Of a stretch of DNA of 45,662 bases, positions 38,901-45,662 are shown in pieces; position 1 is the first letter of the stretch; every line of letters starts with the position of its first letter. Origin of the DNA: a virus; IMG/VR virus record IMGVR_UViG_3300029787_000093, positions 1 to 45,662 of that record. One strand, given 5' to 3'. A model generated the notes under the pieces. It searched no databases, was not told the DNA's origin, and worked only from the letters and a program-made list of their open reading frames with translations. The position numbers were made by a program, and so were the translations under genes.

Positions 38901-40210
38901 GTAGAGTTGTTATCATCATTTTCAGGAACTCCAATATATTTCATCCAACTGTTTTCAAAACCGTAGCTTGTGTTAGTAGTTTTTGCTATATCATCATTAA
39001 AGTTGTGTCGGTAGGCTCCAGTAGCACTTGAACCGATAGTATTTGCCCACATTCTGACTAACCACCCACCACCTACTTCATCTTTTGTGCTGGTTGTAGG
39101 ATGGATATTACCTTCTTTACCATCTGTGTATACGTAGTTTCCGTTTACTGTATAATCTCCAGCAAGTGGTCTTTCAGTCCAAGTAAATACTCCTGCACCC
39201 ACCCCACTTTGCGTACCAATTGCAGTAGGATTTAATCTAGCTATTCTAAGGGGTGCAAATTTTTTACTCTGCCCTTGTGCACTTCCGTCTTTACCACCTT
39301 TATCTACAAATTTAATTTGAGCTTCTGAAGCCATGTCAGTTCTTACTCTATCAAAATCAAAGTCAGATAACATTCTTCTAGTCTGCCCACCCTCAGTATC
39401 ACTTGAACTTAAAGGGAATACTATCTTCATACCATAAGTATCCATGTTAGCTTCTGTATTTGGACGAGTTGCTCTCTTAAAATAGTTCAACATAGGTGTT
39501 TGTGTAGCACTCGTAGCTGTTGAAGTAAATTGTGGAGCCAAGTAAAAATCGTGTCCAAAATCTGTTTGGGATACTGAAGCAGATGGATTATTAGTATGTG
39601 GTTCAGTAGTGGCAATTTGTTTTATTGCTGCAAGTACAGTTTTACCTGCTTCTTTCGGATGAAAATCTCCAGTTCCTGCCGCAAATTCTATTGTTGATGT
39701 TTCAAATTGGTCTGTATCACTCGTTGCAAGGTTTCCTGTTTTACTAGCAAAATCAATCATTTTAGCAATTAGTCTACTACGTCTGTTGTAAGCAGAATCG
39801 GTAGTATCCATTCTAATTAATGAATCAGTTCTATAGTCTTTTAATTCATAAAGATTATCATAGCAACGAACCACTAAGATATTACCCATACCCATCACAT
39901 ACTTTTCTTGCACATCTTCTGCAAAACCTGAAAACATTATTTGTTTAGAATAAGCATCAACAATTCTAACTTTCATAAAAGCTGTAATTGTTCCTGTTAA
40001 ATTACCCTTAGTAGCTGAGGCAGTTCCTGAACGAGGATTGGTTGCTTTATTGATTAAAGTTGCACTAACTTTCATTGGATTGTAAATATTTTCTTGAATA
40101 CTTATTTCCGTTAATGCGTTGTTACCAGCAGGAGTTTGTGCTTCTACATAATTAGAACCGTTAAAATATTGGAAAGATGCTCTACCTGCATTACTACCTA
40201 CTATAGACAT
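35972..40210 (-). CDS. Tail hub/fibre protein with S74 autoprocessing chaperone
   Basis: A 1412-residue protein. The N-terminal 180 residues resemble a baseplate-hub domain (VSATLINKA, MKVRIVDAYSKQIMFSGFAE, then VVRCYDNLYEL). The long middle is beta-rich with several copies of a small module (MIIKIGSEEMLV, VRLDTSSEVLEVTG), like fibre shafts. The end is an intramolecular chaperone: S-x-R-Y-K-K-D-I (about 1320) as the Ser/Lys cleavage motif, then VGLIAEEVAEILPE and a coiled coil. The chaperone trimerises the fibre and cuts itself off. Hub and fibre in one chain is unusual. Confidence 0.78.
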   Translation of the reverse strand: MSIVGSNAGRASFQYFNGSNYVEAQTPAGNNALTEISIQENIYNPMKVSATLINKATNPRSGTASATKGNLTGTITAFMKVRIVDAYSKQIMFSGFAEDVQEKYVMGMGNILVVRCYDNLYELKDYRTDSLIRMDTTDSAYNRRSRLIAKMIDFASKTGNLATSDTDQFETSTIEFAAGTGDFHPKEAGKTVLAAIKQIATTEPHTNNPSASVSQTDFGHDFYLAPQFTSTATSATQTPMLNYFKRATRPNTEANMDTYGMKIVFPLSSSDTEGGQTRRMLSDFDFDRVRTDMASEAQIKFVDKGGKDGSAQGQSKKFAPLRIARLNPTAIGTQSGVGAGVFTWTERPLAGDYTVNGNYVYTDGKEGNIHPTTSTKDEVGGGWLVRMWANTIGSSATGAYRHNFNDDIAKTTNTSYGFENSWMKYIGVPENDDNNSTPCGKVRISSIATTNLASKDEVIVNTATNHFLQAGDRFILSNIHLGATGEITENAQQFQGTNVNGRAFGRETLVATAVGNMSTSNTDLIVNKNHRLTTGATSSGTHVRLDTSSEVLEVTGIAKGNLNFDTATVDRAHVGSAAAVSNTTTSNLKAINVNMSHDSSGLKEQEGGGGAIFDHNIFRVERVISTTQFIVKSNLAAVSWTSGTLKCGLLKTAIDDSASTTDVVLKTDSTINGVHIQAGMIIKIGSEEMLVKTATHDSGDADLVVERGYNGTSRASHSADAEVISMLSHIIPIVGRAQFQTKLNSWSSGTDYMLVSDLNSNFPTTGHFRLAEIIYNSTDYGSYAEFNSSSLTINNADVMGFNKPKVFTASPMDKNADGIRVAASEALSYEDETRGGTVRINNYPYQYIDGTANAVASSGTVVTTYNTANNAAIDPEAYGLRVGMVAWKLSGNSMAAYGYVSATSSTTFTVTLNSGTFSADDKFRIFVPLRTGHLVQIKNKLVGIDTTSSNTFSDNQTSFMVSSIDYTEGQGQQTSTINLVKADEGNMGQTAFAKIAQNTEVSAYSTAEDEIVEHEPPTIDVNFRAGTLRPATGGGTGSSIENLNSSLHWEEGLLKYKGEEYIILPGNSIDGYILDNENNQQAGSSGAQLFNTTDDRDSEGRNSTDGGGPDGFPDAFHVCFVDLGNSSGSVRLNWVQDSTYESQVKDKASKLIIAYGFATLNTNGEAYYEWASGINHIGRSVTTEAPYVGLGYGSGSLNAPVLAFDGDTNTGIYHNSDGSIGFASNGTFEATIDDNGYFYITNGIVFGGAGLSSGNNFIQATGSGASRVIQFNTDDGSSGNSNRMRLYSGGMILDTLSANTGTDLIVDTSVGFNLVRSKSSSKRYKKDIKDTTLVPTERIYDLQPKDFVWKANDKSDVGLIAEEVAEILPEFTTLNVEGEIEAVRYDLLSVALIAELKKLKNEITELKENLDA

Positions 40211-40218
40211 GTATCCTC

Positions 40219-40791
40219 CTAGTTTCCTGGTTTATCAACAAAGTCTTGTCTTGCTGCCGCTATAAACTGCATACTAAAATCATATCTGTCTTCTTTAGCA
40301 GCATTGACTCCAAATCGTGCACTTTGCACAGCTACTCTATATATACCACCACCCGTATGACTAGCTGCACTATCAATCACATTAGATGAATAACCATTAT
40401 CACCATTGGCTGGGAATGTAGTATCTCCAACTTCTACTTCTACTAACAAGTCATCTGATGCTGCAAAATCATATACGGCATTTTCAAGTTGATTTTTAAA
40501 GGGTATTGTGTAAGTTTCTCCACCAATTGTTAAAGTGGTTGGACTAGGTTGAACAGTGTCCACTACTCCTGATATAGTAACGGATGGTCTAAAAATATTT
40601 AAATCTAATAATTCAGGAGATGCACCTGGGATTGGTATTTGAATAGGGGTCTTACCAATATTAACAGCAAACGTATCACACTTTAAAGCAAACTTTATAG
40701 TTGCTTCTTTACTGTTAGTGTTATCATGTTCACCATTTCTAAGTAATACTGATAATGTCTCAGTTGAATTTGCTGCTCTTACGTATGCCAT
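40219..40791 (-). CDS. Distal-tail-like protein, 190 aa
   Basis: All-beta 190-residue protein between the tape measure and the hub/fibre, the position of a distal tail or baseplate protein. Strands include IKFALKCDTFAVNIG and PSVTISGVV, and the end is FSMQFIAAARQDF. There is no catalytic motif. It overlaps the tape measure gene by one base. Confidence 0.6.
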   Translation of the reverse strand: MAYVRAANSTETLSVLLRNGEHDNTNSKEATIKFALKCDTFAVNIGKTPIQIPIPGASPELLDLNIFRPSVTISGVVDTVQPSPTTLTIGGETYTIPFKNQLENAVYDFAASDDLLVEVEVGDTTFPANGDNGYSSNVIDSAASHTGGGIYRVAVQSARFGVNAAKEDRYDFSMQFIAAARQDFVDKPGN

Positions 40792-42020
40792 TATGGGGTT
40801 GACTCCTGCATATCATACATATTTAATGTTTGTTCCATGTTGTTTCGTTCTTGAATTACTTTAGCTTGAGCATCTATCCCTGGTTCTATAACAATTTTAG
40901 TTTGAAGATTATTTACAACTGCGTCTGTTACTACACTAGTTAGTAATGCTGTTGGTAATCCACCTAATGCTCCTGCTGTTTTAACTGCAGCTCCAGCACC
41001 TTCTAATAAACCTGATTTAAGACCACCTTCTTGAAAAGCCTGTATAGTATCTCTAACTCCAAATCCTGCTGTAACTATTGCTCCAAGACCTGGTATAAAT
41101 TTAGCTCCTGTGGCTGCTTTACCAAGTAATCCTTTTCCTAATCCACCAAGACCAGGAATTTTAGATAAACCCAACGCAATTTTAGTTATAAGTCCTGAAA
41201 AAGGTTTCATTATAAATTTAATAACTGACCCTAATGTGCTCACAACTCTTGCACCAAAGTTTTTAAGTGTTTGAGGAATTAATTTAGATATTGTTTGACC
41301 TAAAAACTTTACTACCTCTACAACAGTCTTTACAGCACCTTGAACTAAACCTTTTGTTCCTTTGATAATCATGGCAGGTATACCCTTTATAAAATTTGGG
41401 AATCCTTGCGTAACATATTTTAGAATATTACTAAGAAGTGGTGACAGATATTTCTGTACAAGTTTTTGCCCTAATTCAGTTTTAAAGAAAACTTTTGCTA
41501 AACTCCATATTCCTGTAATTTTAAGTAATCCATAAGTTGTTAACAACATTACAAGACCTTTTCCAACATTCCCTAGCAGTTTATCAAAAGTTTCTCCCCC
41601 ACTAAGACCAAAAAAACCAGCAACTGATTTAAACATATCTCCAATAAAACTAAAAATACCTACTACACCATCTACAATATTTTGTGAATATCTTTGAACA
41701 AGAGGAATAGCTTTAGCTAATAGTTTTATTAGTGGTAAAAAGAAAGGCACCAGAGGCATTAATAATACGTCTGCTAGTGCACCTAGAATTTGGAATAATG
41801 TACCAAAGAGACCAGTAAATATCTGTGACTGTTTAAGAATTGCACCAATACCTAGATTAATACCTAAACTAGTTCTCATGCCTTTAAGACCGTTTTTTCT
41901 AATTTCGTTACCTACTTTAAACAGTCTTTCCATGAAACCTGGTTCACCTGAACCTTGGTCGCCACCATTATTTCCACCAGTGGAATCAATCATTAATTTT
42001 GCAATTAAATTATCTGCCAT
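40791..42020 (-). CDS. Tape measure protein (short), 409 aa
   Basis: Contains long hydrophobic helices near residues 50-130, repeated amphipathic segments, and Gly-rich stretches (PGLGGLGKGLLGKA), typical of tape measure proteins. It follows the tail chaperone genes. At about 1.5 angstrom per residue it predicts a tail near 60 nm. Its order before the distal-tail gene supports the call. Confidence 0.7.
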   Translation of the reverse strand: MADNLIAKLMIDSTGGNNGGDQGSGEPGFMERLFKVGNEIRKNGLKGMRTSLGINLGIGAILKQSQIFTGLFGTLFQILGALADVLLMPLVPFFLPLIKLLAKAIPLVQRYSQNIVDGVVGIFSFIGDMFKSVAGFFGLSGGETFDKLLGNVGKGLVMLLTTYGLLKITGIWSLAKVFFKTELGQKLVQKYLSPLLSNILKYVTQGFPNFIKGIPAMIIKGTKGLVQGAVKTVVEVVKFLGQTISKLIPQTLKNFGARVVSTLGSVIKFIMKPFSGLITKIALGLSKIPGLGGLGKGLLGKAATGAKFIPGLGAIVTAGFGVRDTIQAFQEGGLKSGLLEGAGAAVKTAGALGGLPTALLTSVVTDAVVNNLQTKIVIEPGIDAQAKVIQERNNMEQTLNMYDMQESTP

Positions 42021-42026
42021 ATTTAT

Positions 42027-42245
42027 TTAATAAGCCTTAGCGGCTTGTCTCTCCATATCTTCATTTTCTTTTTGTTTCAATGCCGCATTTATACCTACTA
42101 AAATAGATATCTCATCATCGGTAGCCTCTTGTATGACTCCGTAAGGTATACCATCTTTTAGTAGCGACAGCACAACCATCCAATATCTATAGGTCACCAT
42201 TTCATGAGGATTCAGGTCGGATGACCCCCTCAGAACCCTCATCAC
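42027..42245 (-). CDS. Tail assembly chaperone, frameshift extension (gpT-like)
   Basis: A 72-residue frame that lies -1 relative to the upstream chaperone and overlaps its end. It has no clear ribosome site (GTG or ATG inside the overlap). The text (helix MVTYRYWMVVLSLLKDG) fits the C-terminal part of a gpGT fusion. It is probably translated mainly after slippage at 42248-42254. Confidence 0.65.
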   Translation of the reverse strand: MMRVLRGSSDLNPHEMVTYRYWMVVLSLLKDGIPYGVIQEATDDEISILVGINAALKQKENEDMERQAAKAY

Positions 42246-42613
42246 TCTTTTTTTACTTGGTCAACCTTATCGTCTTCACCAAATGCTGATGGAACTAATC
42301 TTTCTAAAGCCCCACCTAATCTAGTGTCTATGCTTAGTAAAAATGTTTCTGTGGTAGCTCCCCAAGGTGCGTTCACTATCATTTCTCTTAAACAACTTCT
42401 AACATATTCATCTGCTTGGAAATTTGTATTACCTTTAGAATCAAATTTCATACATTTTGAAATTAACTGATTCCTTTTGCTCCAAGACATTTCTTTAACA
42501 GTAACTTCAAAAGAAGCTCCTGTCTCTTCAACTGTTATAGTTTTCTTTTCTGGACCTCTTTTAATCTGATAATCCTCAAGATTAAAGCCATCCGTCTTCA
42601 GCTCATCTGACAT
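42242..42613 (-). CDS. Tail assembly chaperone (gpG-like)
   Basis: A 123-residue protein between the major tail protein and tape measure. It has KTITVEETGASFEVTVKEMS and SWSKRNQLISKCMKF as in tail chaperone families that coat the tape measure. Its last sense codons are GTA AAA AAA GAG before TGA, a classic -1 slip site. AGGAGG precedes the ATG. Confidence 0.75.
   Translation of the reverse strand: MSDELKTDGFNLEDYQIKRGPEKKTITVEETGASFEVTVKEMSWSKRNQLISKCMKFDSKGNTNFQADEYVRSCLREMIVNAPWGATTETFLLSIDTRLGGALERLVPSAFGEDDKVDQVKKE
42248..42254 (-). other. Programmed -1 frameshift site in tail chaperone gene
   Basis: On the minus strand a heptamer A AAA AAA in frame GTA AAA AAA GAG. Both codons can re-pair after a -1 slip. 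Reading then continues as AGA GTG ATG AGG, straight into the 42027-42245 frame. This gives a gpG and a longer gpGT-like protein of about 195 residues, as in lambda and many other tailed phages. Confidence 0.8.
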
Positions 42614-42631
42614 TAAATGTCCTCCTATTTA

Positions 42632-44380
42632 TTATGGGTATACAGGAAGTGTGTCGAATACCTCGATTTTCATATTCCTAAATACCATATTTACGTCTGC
42701 TTGTATTGGATTGTTTCCATCTATCGAATGATTCGCAGATGTAATAAACGCTCCTTGTTCATTTAGACCTTTAGTCGCAGACCCATCATCAGGGACTGTT
42801 ACTACTATTTTATCATTAGTTCCTCTCTCGAAAGTTAGAACAATATCTATACCTGCTTTATTTGCAGCAGATGGTGTTCCATAATCACCTTCTAAGATTA
42901 ACTCTTTGAATAATGCATTTGCGTTTTCTGCTGTAGAGGTGCCTGCTGCTGAGTCTTCAGAAGCTATAGTACAAGAAAACGAATACTCTCTAGCTTGTTC
43001 TCTTAATTCATTTGGACCTCTGTGTCTGCCATGTATCGGTTTTACATAATATCTTGGCTCTACACCATTTGAAATACCTAAACTAAAACTTCTTACTCTA
43101 GCAAAAGTAATTCCATGCATTTTTAATTCACCTTGTGAAAAATAATAGGGTTCAGTAGTTGCAAAACTTTTATTTACAGAACCACTACCTACAGTTAAAG
43201 GATTACCAATTGCACCTGAACCTATTGTTTGCATCATATGAAAAAATGGAAGTTCACTAGCTGCTGGACCACCAGGATATTGTTGTGTCAAATCATTAGT
43301 CACACCTTCATAATCCCCTTGGTTATGCACCATTCCCATAAAAGGAACTGTGTCCCAACTGTATGATACTAATCCACCTTCTTCTCCAGTTAGTGTTGCA
43401 CTGTCTATCATTCCACCATAGTAACTTCTTGTAAATTCATTGCTTTCATCGGTATCTACCATTTTTATATTCCATGATAGAGTATCTAGGTTAGTTGTTT
43501 CACTAATTAAGTGTTTGTAATAAGACAAGCTCGTCACTTTTTTCAATGTTACTGATGAATGAGCAAAGTTTAACGGATAATCTAATCTAATTTCATCACT
43601 TGATTTAGACACAACTCTTCTTATTTCTTGAGTTGTTGCATTTGTCATTACTTGACTTGAGCCAATATATCCAAAAACTAAAATATCATCAGCCGATATA
43701 TTTGTACCTGATGAAGTTGTGCAGAAGATATCTCCCTTAGATGCTGTTGCTGTTGGATTACCTGATATAGCCGCTATTGCATCAGAATTATCTGATTGAA
43801 AAGCAGCTGTCTGTACATTTCCAATAGGGAATCTTAGTGGTGTCCCGTCTAAAAGAACGAATCCACCAACAGACCCACTATAAGATTGTTGTCCACTATA
43901 TGCGATACCAAAGTTTCTTTTTGCACTCTCACCTAGTAGTCTTCTACCTTCAATTGACATCTCTGGGTCAGGTACATCAACTGTTTCATAAACTCCTGGC
44001 ACCCAATGTATTAATTGGTCATTTGCTGCCGCTGTCACGCTATCTACTTCTTTTACTTCTTGGCTCGCAACAACTGGGAAAGCTAATGGCACATCTAAAA
44101 ATAATACGTTAGCTGAAGAATCTAATTTTTCTACTCTTCTTATTTGAGAGTTGTTTGCTTCATTACCTATACGTATAAAATCTCCTACTTGAACTGTTCC
44201 TGTTGCAGTAGGCACAGCAGCCACACTTATTTGTCTGTCTCCTGGACTAGCTGCAGATGACATAGTTGTAGAGTATCCACTACTTGTTTCTGTTGTGTTA
44301 GACGCAAGTTCAGGACGACCACCTTGTCCGTGCTCAGTTCCGTATGTAAATTGTGCTTGGTCTGACCGATAAACTGCCAT
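42632..44380 (-). CDS. Major tail protein, 582 aa
   Basis: A large beta-rich protein in the tail-tube position just before the chaperones. Two internal copies of a small module are visible (VGDFIRIGNEANNSQIRRVE near 85-105 and TQEIRRVVSKSSDEIRLDYP near 245-265). The middle holds tube-like strands (LDTLSWNIKMVD, SATLTGEEGGLVSY) and the C-terminal strands (SFSCTIASED, IQADVNMVFRNM) match tail-tube-type proteins. AGGAG is placed before the ATG. It is longer than typical tube proteins (about 150-350), so it may include an outer domain. Confidence 0.7.
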   Translation of the reverse strand: MAVYRSDQAQFTYGTEHGQGGRPELASNTTETSSGYSTTMSSAASPGDRQISVAAVPTATGTVQVGDFIRIGNEANNSQIRRVEKLDSSANVLFLDVPLAFPVVASQEVKEVDSVTAAANDQLIHWVPGVYETVDVPDPEMSIEGRRLLGESAKRNFGIAYSGQQSYSGSVGGFVLLDGTPLRFPIGNVQTAAFQSDNSDAIAAISGNPTATASKGDIFCTTSSGTNISADDILVFGYIGSSQVMTNATTQEIRRVVSKSSDEIRLDYPLNFAHSSVTLKKVTSLSYYKHLISETTNLDTLSWNIKMVDTDESNEFTRSYYGGMIDSATLTGEEGGLVSYSWDTVPFMGMVHNQGDYEGVTNDLTQQYPGGPAASELPFFHMMQTIGSGAIGNPLTVGSGSVNKSFATTEPYYFSQGELKMHGITFARVRSFSLGISNGVEPRYYVKPIHGRHRGPNELREQAREYSFSCTIASEDSAAGTSTAENANALFKELILEGDYGTPSAANKAGIDIVLTFERGTNDKIVVTVPDDGSATKGLNEQGAFITSANHSIDGNNPIQADVNMVFRNMKIEVFDTLPVYP

Positions 44381-44398
44381 ATTAATCTCCTTCTATTT

Positions 44399-44427
44399 AT
44401 TATACTAATCTGCTAGGTAATTTCTAA
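44399..44427 (-). promoter_or_regulatory. Candidate late promoter upstream of major tail gene
   Basis: TATAAT (44404-44399) in TTAGTATAATAAA, 17 bases after TTAGAA (44427-44422). The -10 block matches promoters A and B at 12 of 13 bases; the -35 hexamer is related but not identical to GTAAAA. It overlaps the end of the tail-completion gene. Weak evidence alone. Confidence 0.35.
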
Positions 44428-44853
44428 CAAAACAGCATTATTTACTAATTCAATATCTACTGAGCCCACCCACACATTTGCTTGTTCAGAGTTGTCTTCA
44501 GTAAACTGATTAAATGTAATTCTTTGAAAATTAGTTAAACTGTGTACTCTAGCGTGACACACTCGTCTAATTTCTCTCATTAAGTTATATAATCTTTGCC
44601 GACTATTTTTTGTATATACTTCCAATACCACTCTATAAACTCTGTTTCCATATTTATAGTTAGCTATGGGAGTTTCTTGTATCTCAGGTGAACCTGCCCT
44701 ACCTATAATATAGTCAGCTCTATTTAAATTAAATCGCACAGGGTCGTTTGCACCCGTGACTTCAATGTAATTTGGTTCAGTTACGTTGCTAGAGTTCCAT
44801 TGTGAGTTTAACTCATCTAAAATTTCACTAGCTGGCATCGGTTCATTTGGCAT
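44413..44853 (-). CDS. Tail completion/terminator-like protein, 146 aa
   Basis: A 146-residue protein with an N-terminal helix, then strands (YIIGRAGSPEIQE, RVVLEVYTKNS), a helix (RLYNLMREIRRVC) and final strands (ANVWVGSVDIELV). This alpha/beta pattern resembles tail terminator (gpU-like) proteins that cap the tail tube. It lies between the connector and major tail genes. It starts one base inside the stop of the connector gene. Confidence 0.6.
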   Translation of the reverse strand: MPNEPMPASEILDELNSQWNSSNVTEPNYIEVTGANDPVRFNLNRADYIIGRAGSPEIQETPIANYKYGNRVYRVVLEVYTKNSRQRLYNLMREIRRVCHARVHSLTNFQRITFNQFTEDNSEQANVWVGSVDIELVNNAVLLEIT

Positions 44854-45662
44854 TAAAACACCTCAAAAGCTCTTAAGCTATCTAATACATCCATACTTTC
44901 TTGAGTAAACTGATTTACTTTTTCACTAATTGAAACTCTATCTAATCCACTTACTGTTACATCTCCAAAATCAGCATTTCGTAAAATATCAGCGGCTACT
45001 AATTTTTTACAAACTTCTGTAATTAAAGCACCTTCTCTTGTGTCGGTGTGTATATCTTTTCCGTACAGATAATCTACTTTGATTGGTTGTGTAAATTCTC
45101 CCCCACCAAATCTAAATAAGGGTGCATTATAAGATGTAAATCTAGCTGGTAATAAAAAATATCTTGAAAAATGTAACATACCTGTATCTTTTATTAAAAA
45201 GAAATCACTTTTTCTACCTTGGGTTTTAGCTTCATAATTTCCACCATCCCAAATTTTAAAGTTTACAATCTTATAAGGGTCGGCTTTATCAAGCTTAAAA
45301 CCATTAATATTAAACTCATGATATTCGTTATATGCAATATTAGGTCTCCACGACTTTCTTGTTATGTGGTCTATCTTACTTTCTGCTTCATTTATTAAAG
45401 TTTCTACAGTTTTTAAAGATGGTGTTGTGCTACTTGTAAAGTTATCACTACCTAACACACCCTCTAGTTGTAAAAGACTGTATACATCAGGAGGGGCACA
45501 ATAAGTATTAATCCCTCTCTTTTTAATGCTTTTTATTGAAGGTGCTGTGGTGACAGAAGTTGGACTACTTATACGTATCCAAAAAGCACTTTCACTATCA
45601 ATAGTTGTAGTCGCCCAATTGGCAAGTCTGCCTACAGGTATTTGTTCTGCTCCGTCCCCTGA
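44853..45662 (-). CDS. Head-tail connector/adaptor protein, partial at right edge
   Basis: The frame is open through the edge; there is no in-frame stop from 44853 to 45662 (270 codons). A GTG at 45458 is not a real start because the homologous-looking text YCAPPDVYSLLQLEG lies just upstream of it. From there FTSSTTPSLKTVETLINEAE and SKIDHITRKSWRP match the adaptor family (gp6-like) with its helix bundle. The upstream part holds an additional beta-like domain (GRLANWATTTIDS, AFWIRISSPTS). The N-terminus is missing. Confidence 0.7.
   Translation of the reverse strand, partial: SGDGAEQIPVGRLANWATTTIDSESAFWIRISSPTSVTTAPSIKSIKKRGINTYCAPPDVYSLLQLEGVLGSDNFTSSTTPSLKTVETLINEAESKIDHITRKSWRPNIAYNEYHEFNINGFKLDKADPYKIVNFKIWDGGNYEAKTQGRKSDFFLIKDTGMLHFSRYFLLPARFTSYNAPLFRFGGGEFTQPIKVDYLYGKDIHTDTREGALITEVCKKLVAADILRNADFGDVTVSGLDRVSISEKVNQFTQESMDVLDSLRAFEVF

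Noticed and set aside
1-45662. Possible archaeal virus because of many zinc ribbons and small basic DUF proteins
   Set aside because: Family A polymerase, DnaB/DnaG-type replication proteins, a sigma factor, Shine-Dalgarno sites and an intrinsic terminator all point to a bacterial host.
1-45662. tRNA genes, insertion sequences or direct terminal repeats
   Set aside because: Scanning by eye for T-loop motifs, transposase motifs and matching ends found none.

Overview
The window is about 45.7 kb of AT-rich DNA from a tailed double-stranded DNA bacteriophage (Caudoviricetes). Every gene I can support lies on the minus strand, with start/stop overlaps of 1-20 bases nearly throughout, so transcription runs from the right edge to the left edge. 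A bacterial host is indicated by Shine-Dalgarno sites before most genes, a sigma-70-type promoter (TTGACA, 17-base spacer, TACCAT) at 1569-1597, an intrinsic terminator at 3592-3627 and a phage-encoded sigma-70-family factor. Class II ribonucleotide reductase, family A polymerase, MazG and DUF3310 genes are common in aquatic phages, so an aquatic source is likely; that is inference. No integrase, excisionase or CI-like repressor is visible, which suggests a lytic phage. Both edges cut genes, so the genome is not closed here.

Layout in the direction of transcription. (1) 45662-35972, tail module: head-tail connector (open through the right edge), tail-completion protein, large major tail protein, the two tail-assembly chaperone frames joined by a -1 slippery site, a short tape-measure protein, a distal-tail-like protein and a 1412-residue hub/fibre protein ending in an S74 autoprocessing chaperone domain. 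(2) 35979-34860, regulators: a small protein, an HTH plus zinc-finger protein and a sigma factor. (3) 34879-28690, replication: DnaB-like helicase, DnaG-like CHC2/Toprim primase, probable ssDNA-binding protein, family A DNA polymerase and a PD-(D/E)XK nuclease. (4) 28693-24288, nucleotide and recombination genes: DUF3310, MazG-like, RecA-like, Vsr/DUF559-like nuclease, Cas4-like Fe-S nuclease, a TrpF-like TIM barrel, a possible recombination mediator and a RuvC-like resolvase. (5) 24301-18706, packaging: TerS, TerL, a class II ribonucleotide reductase, two halves of a DUF5872-like basic protein and the portal (18702-16687). (6) 16697-3630, head module: DUF6321-like protein, a long protein ending in a PAP2 phosphatase, zinc ribbon, HTH-metallophosphoesterase, a run of small membrane proteins around a 430-residue membrane/beta-rich protein, HK97 gp10-like protein, scaffold, major capsid protein, decoration protein, coiled-coil/membrane protein, head-fibre-like protein and a prohead protease split over two frames. 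It ends at a strong terminator. (7) 3537-1, accessory genes: about a dozen tiny proteins, many with CxxC zinc motifs, with their own promoter.

The parts that seem least ordinary are: the prohead protease, with its catalytic His and Ser in different frames; a TrpF-like barrel lacking the catalytic Cys inside the recombination operon; a PAP2 phosphatase fused to a virion-type protein; the membrane mini-protein cluster at 10.8-13.0 kb; two identical late-promoter-like elements (GTAAAA, 17-base spacer, TATAAT), one overlapping a hairpin that would hide the next gene's start in read-through messages; and the zinc-ribbon-rich left end. No tRNA, CRISPR array, insertion sequence or recognisable endolysin was seen.
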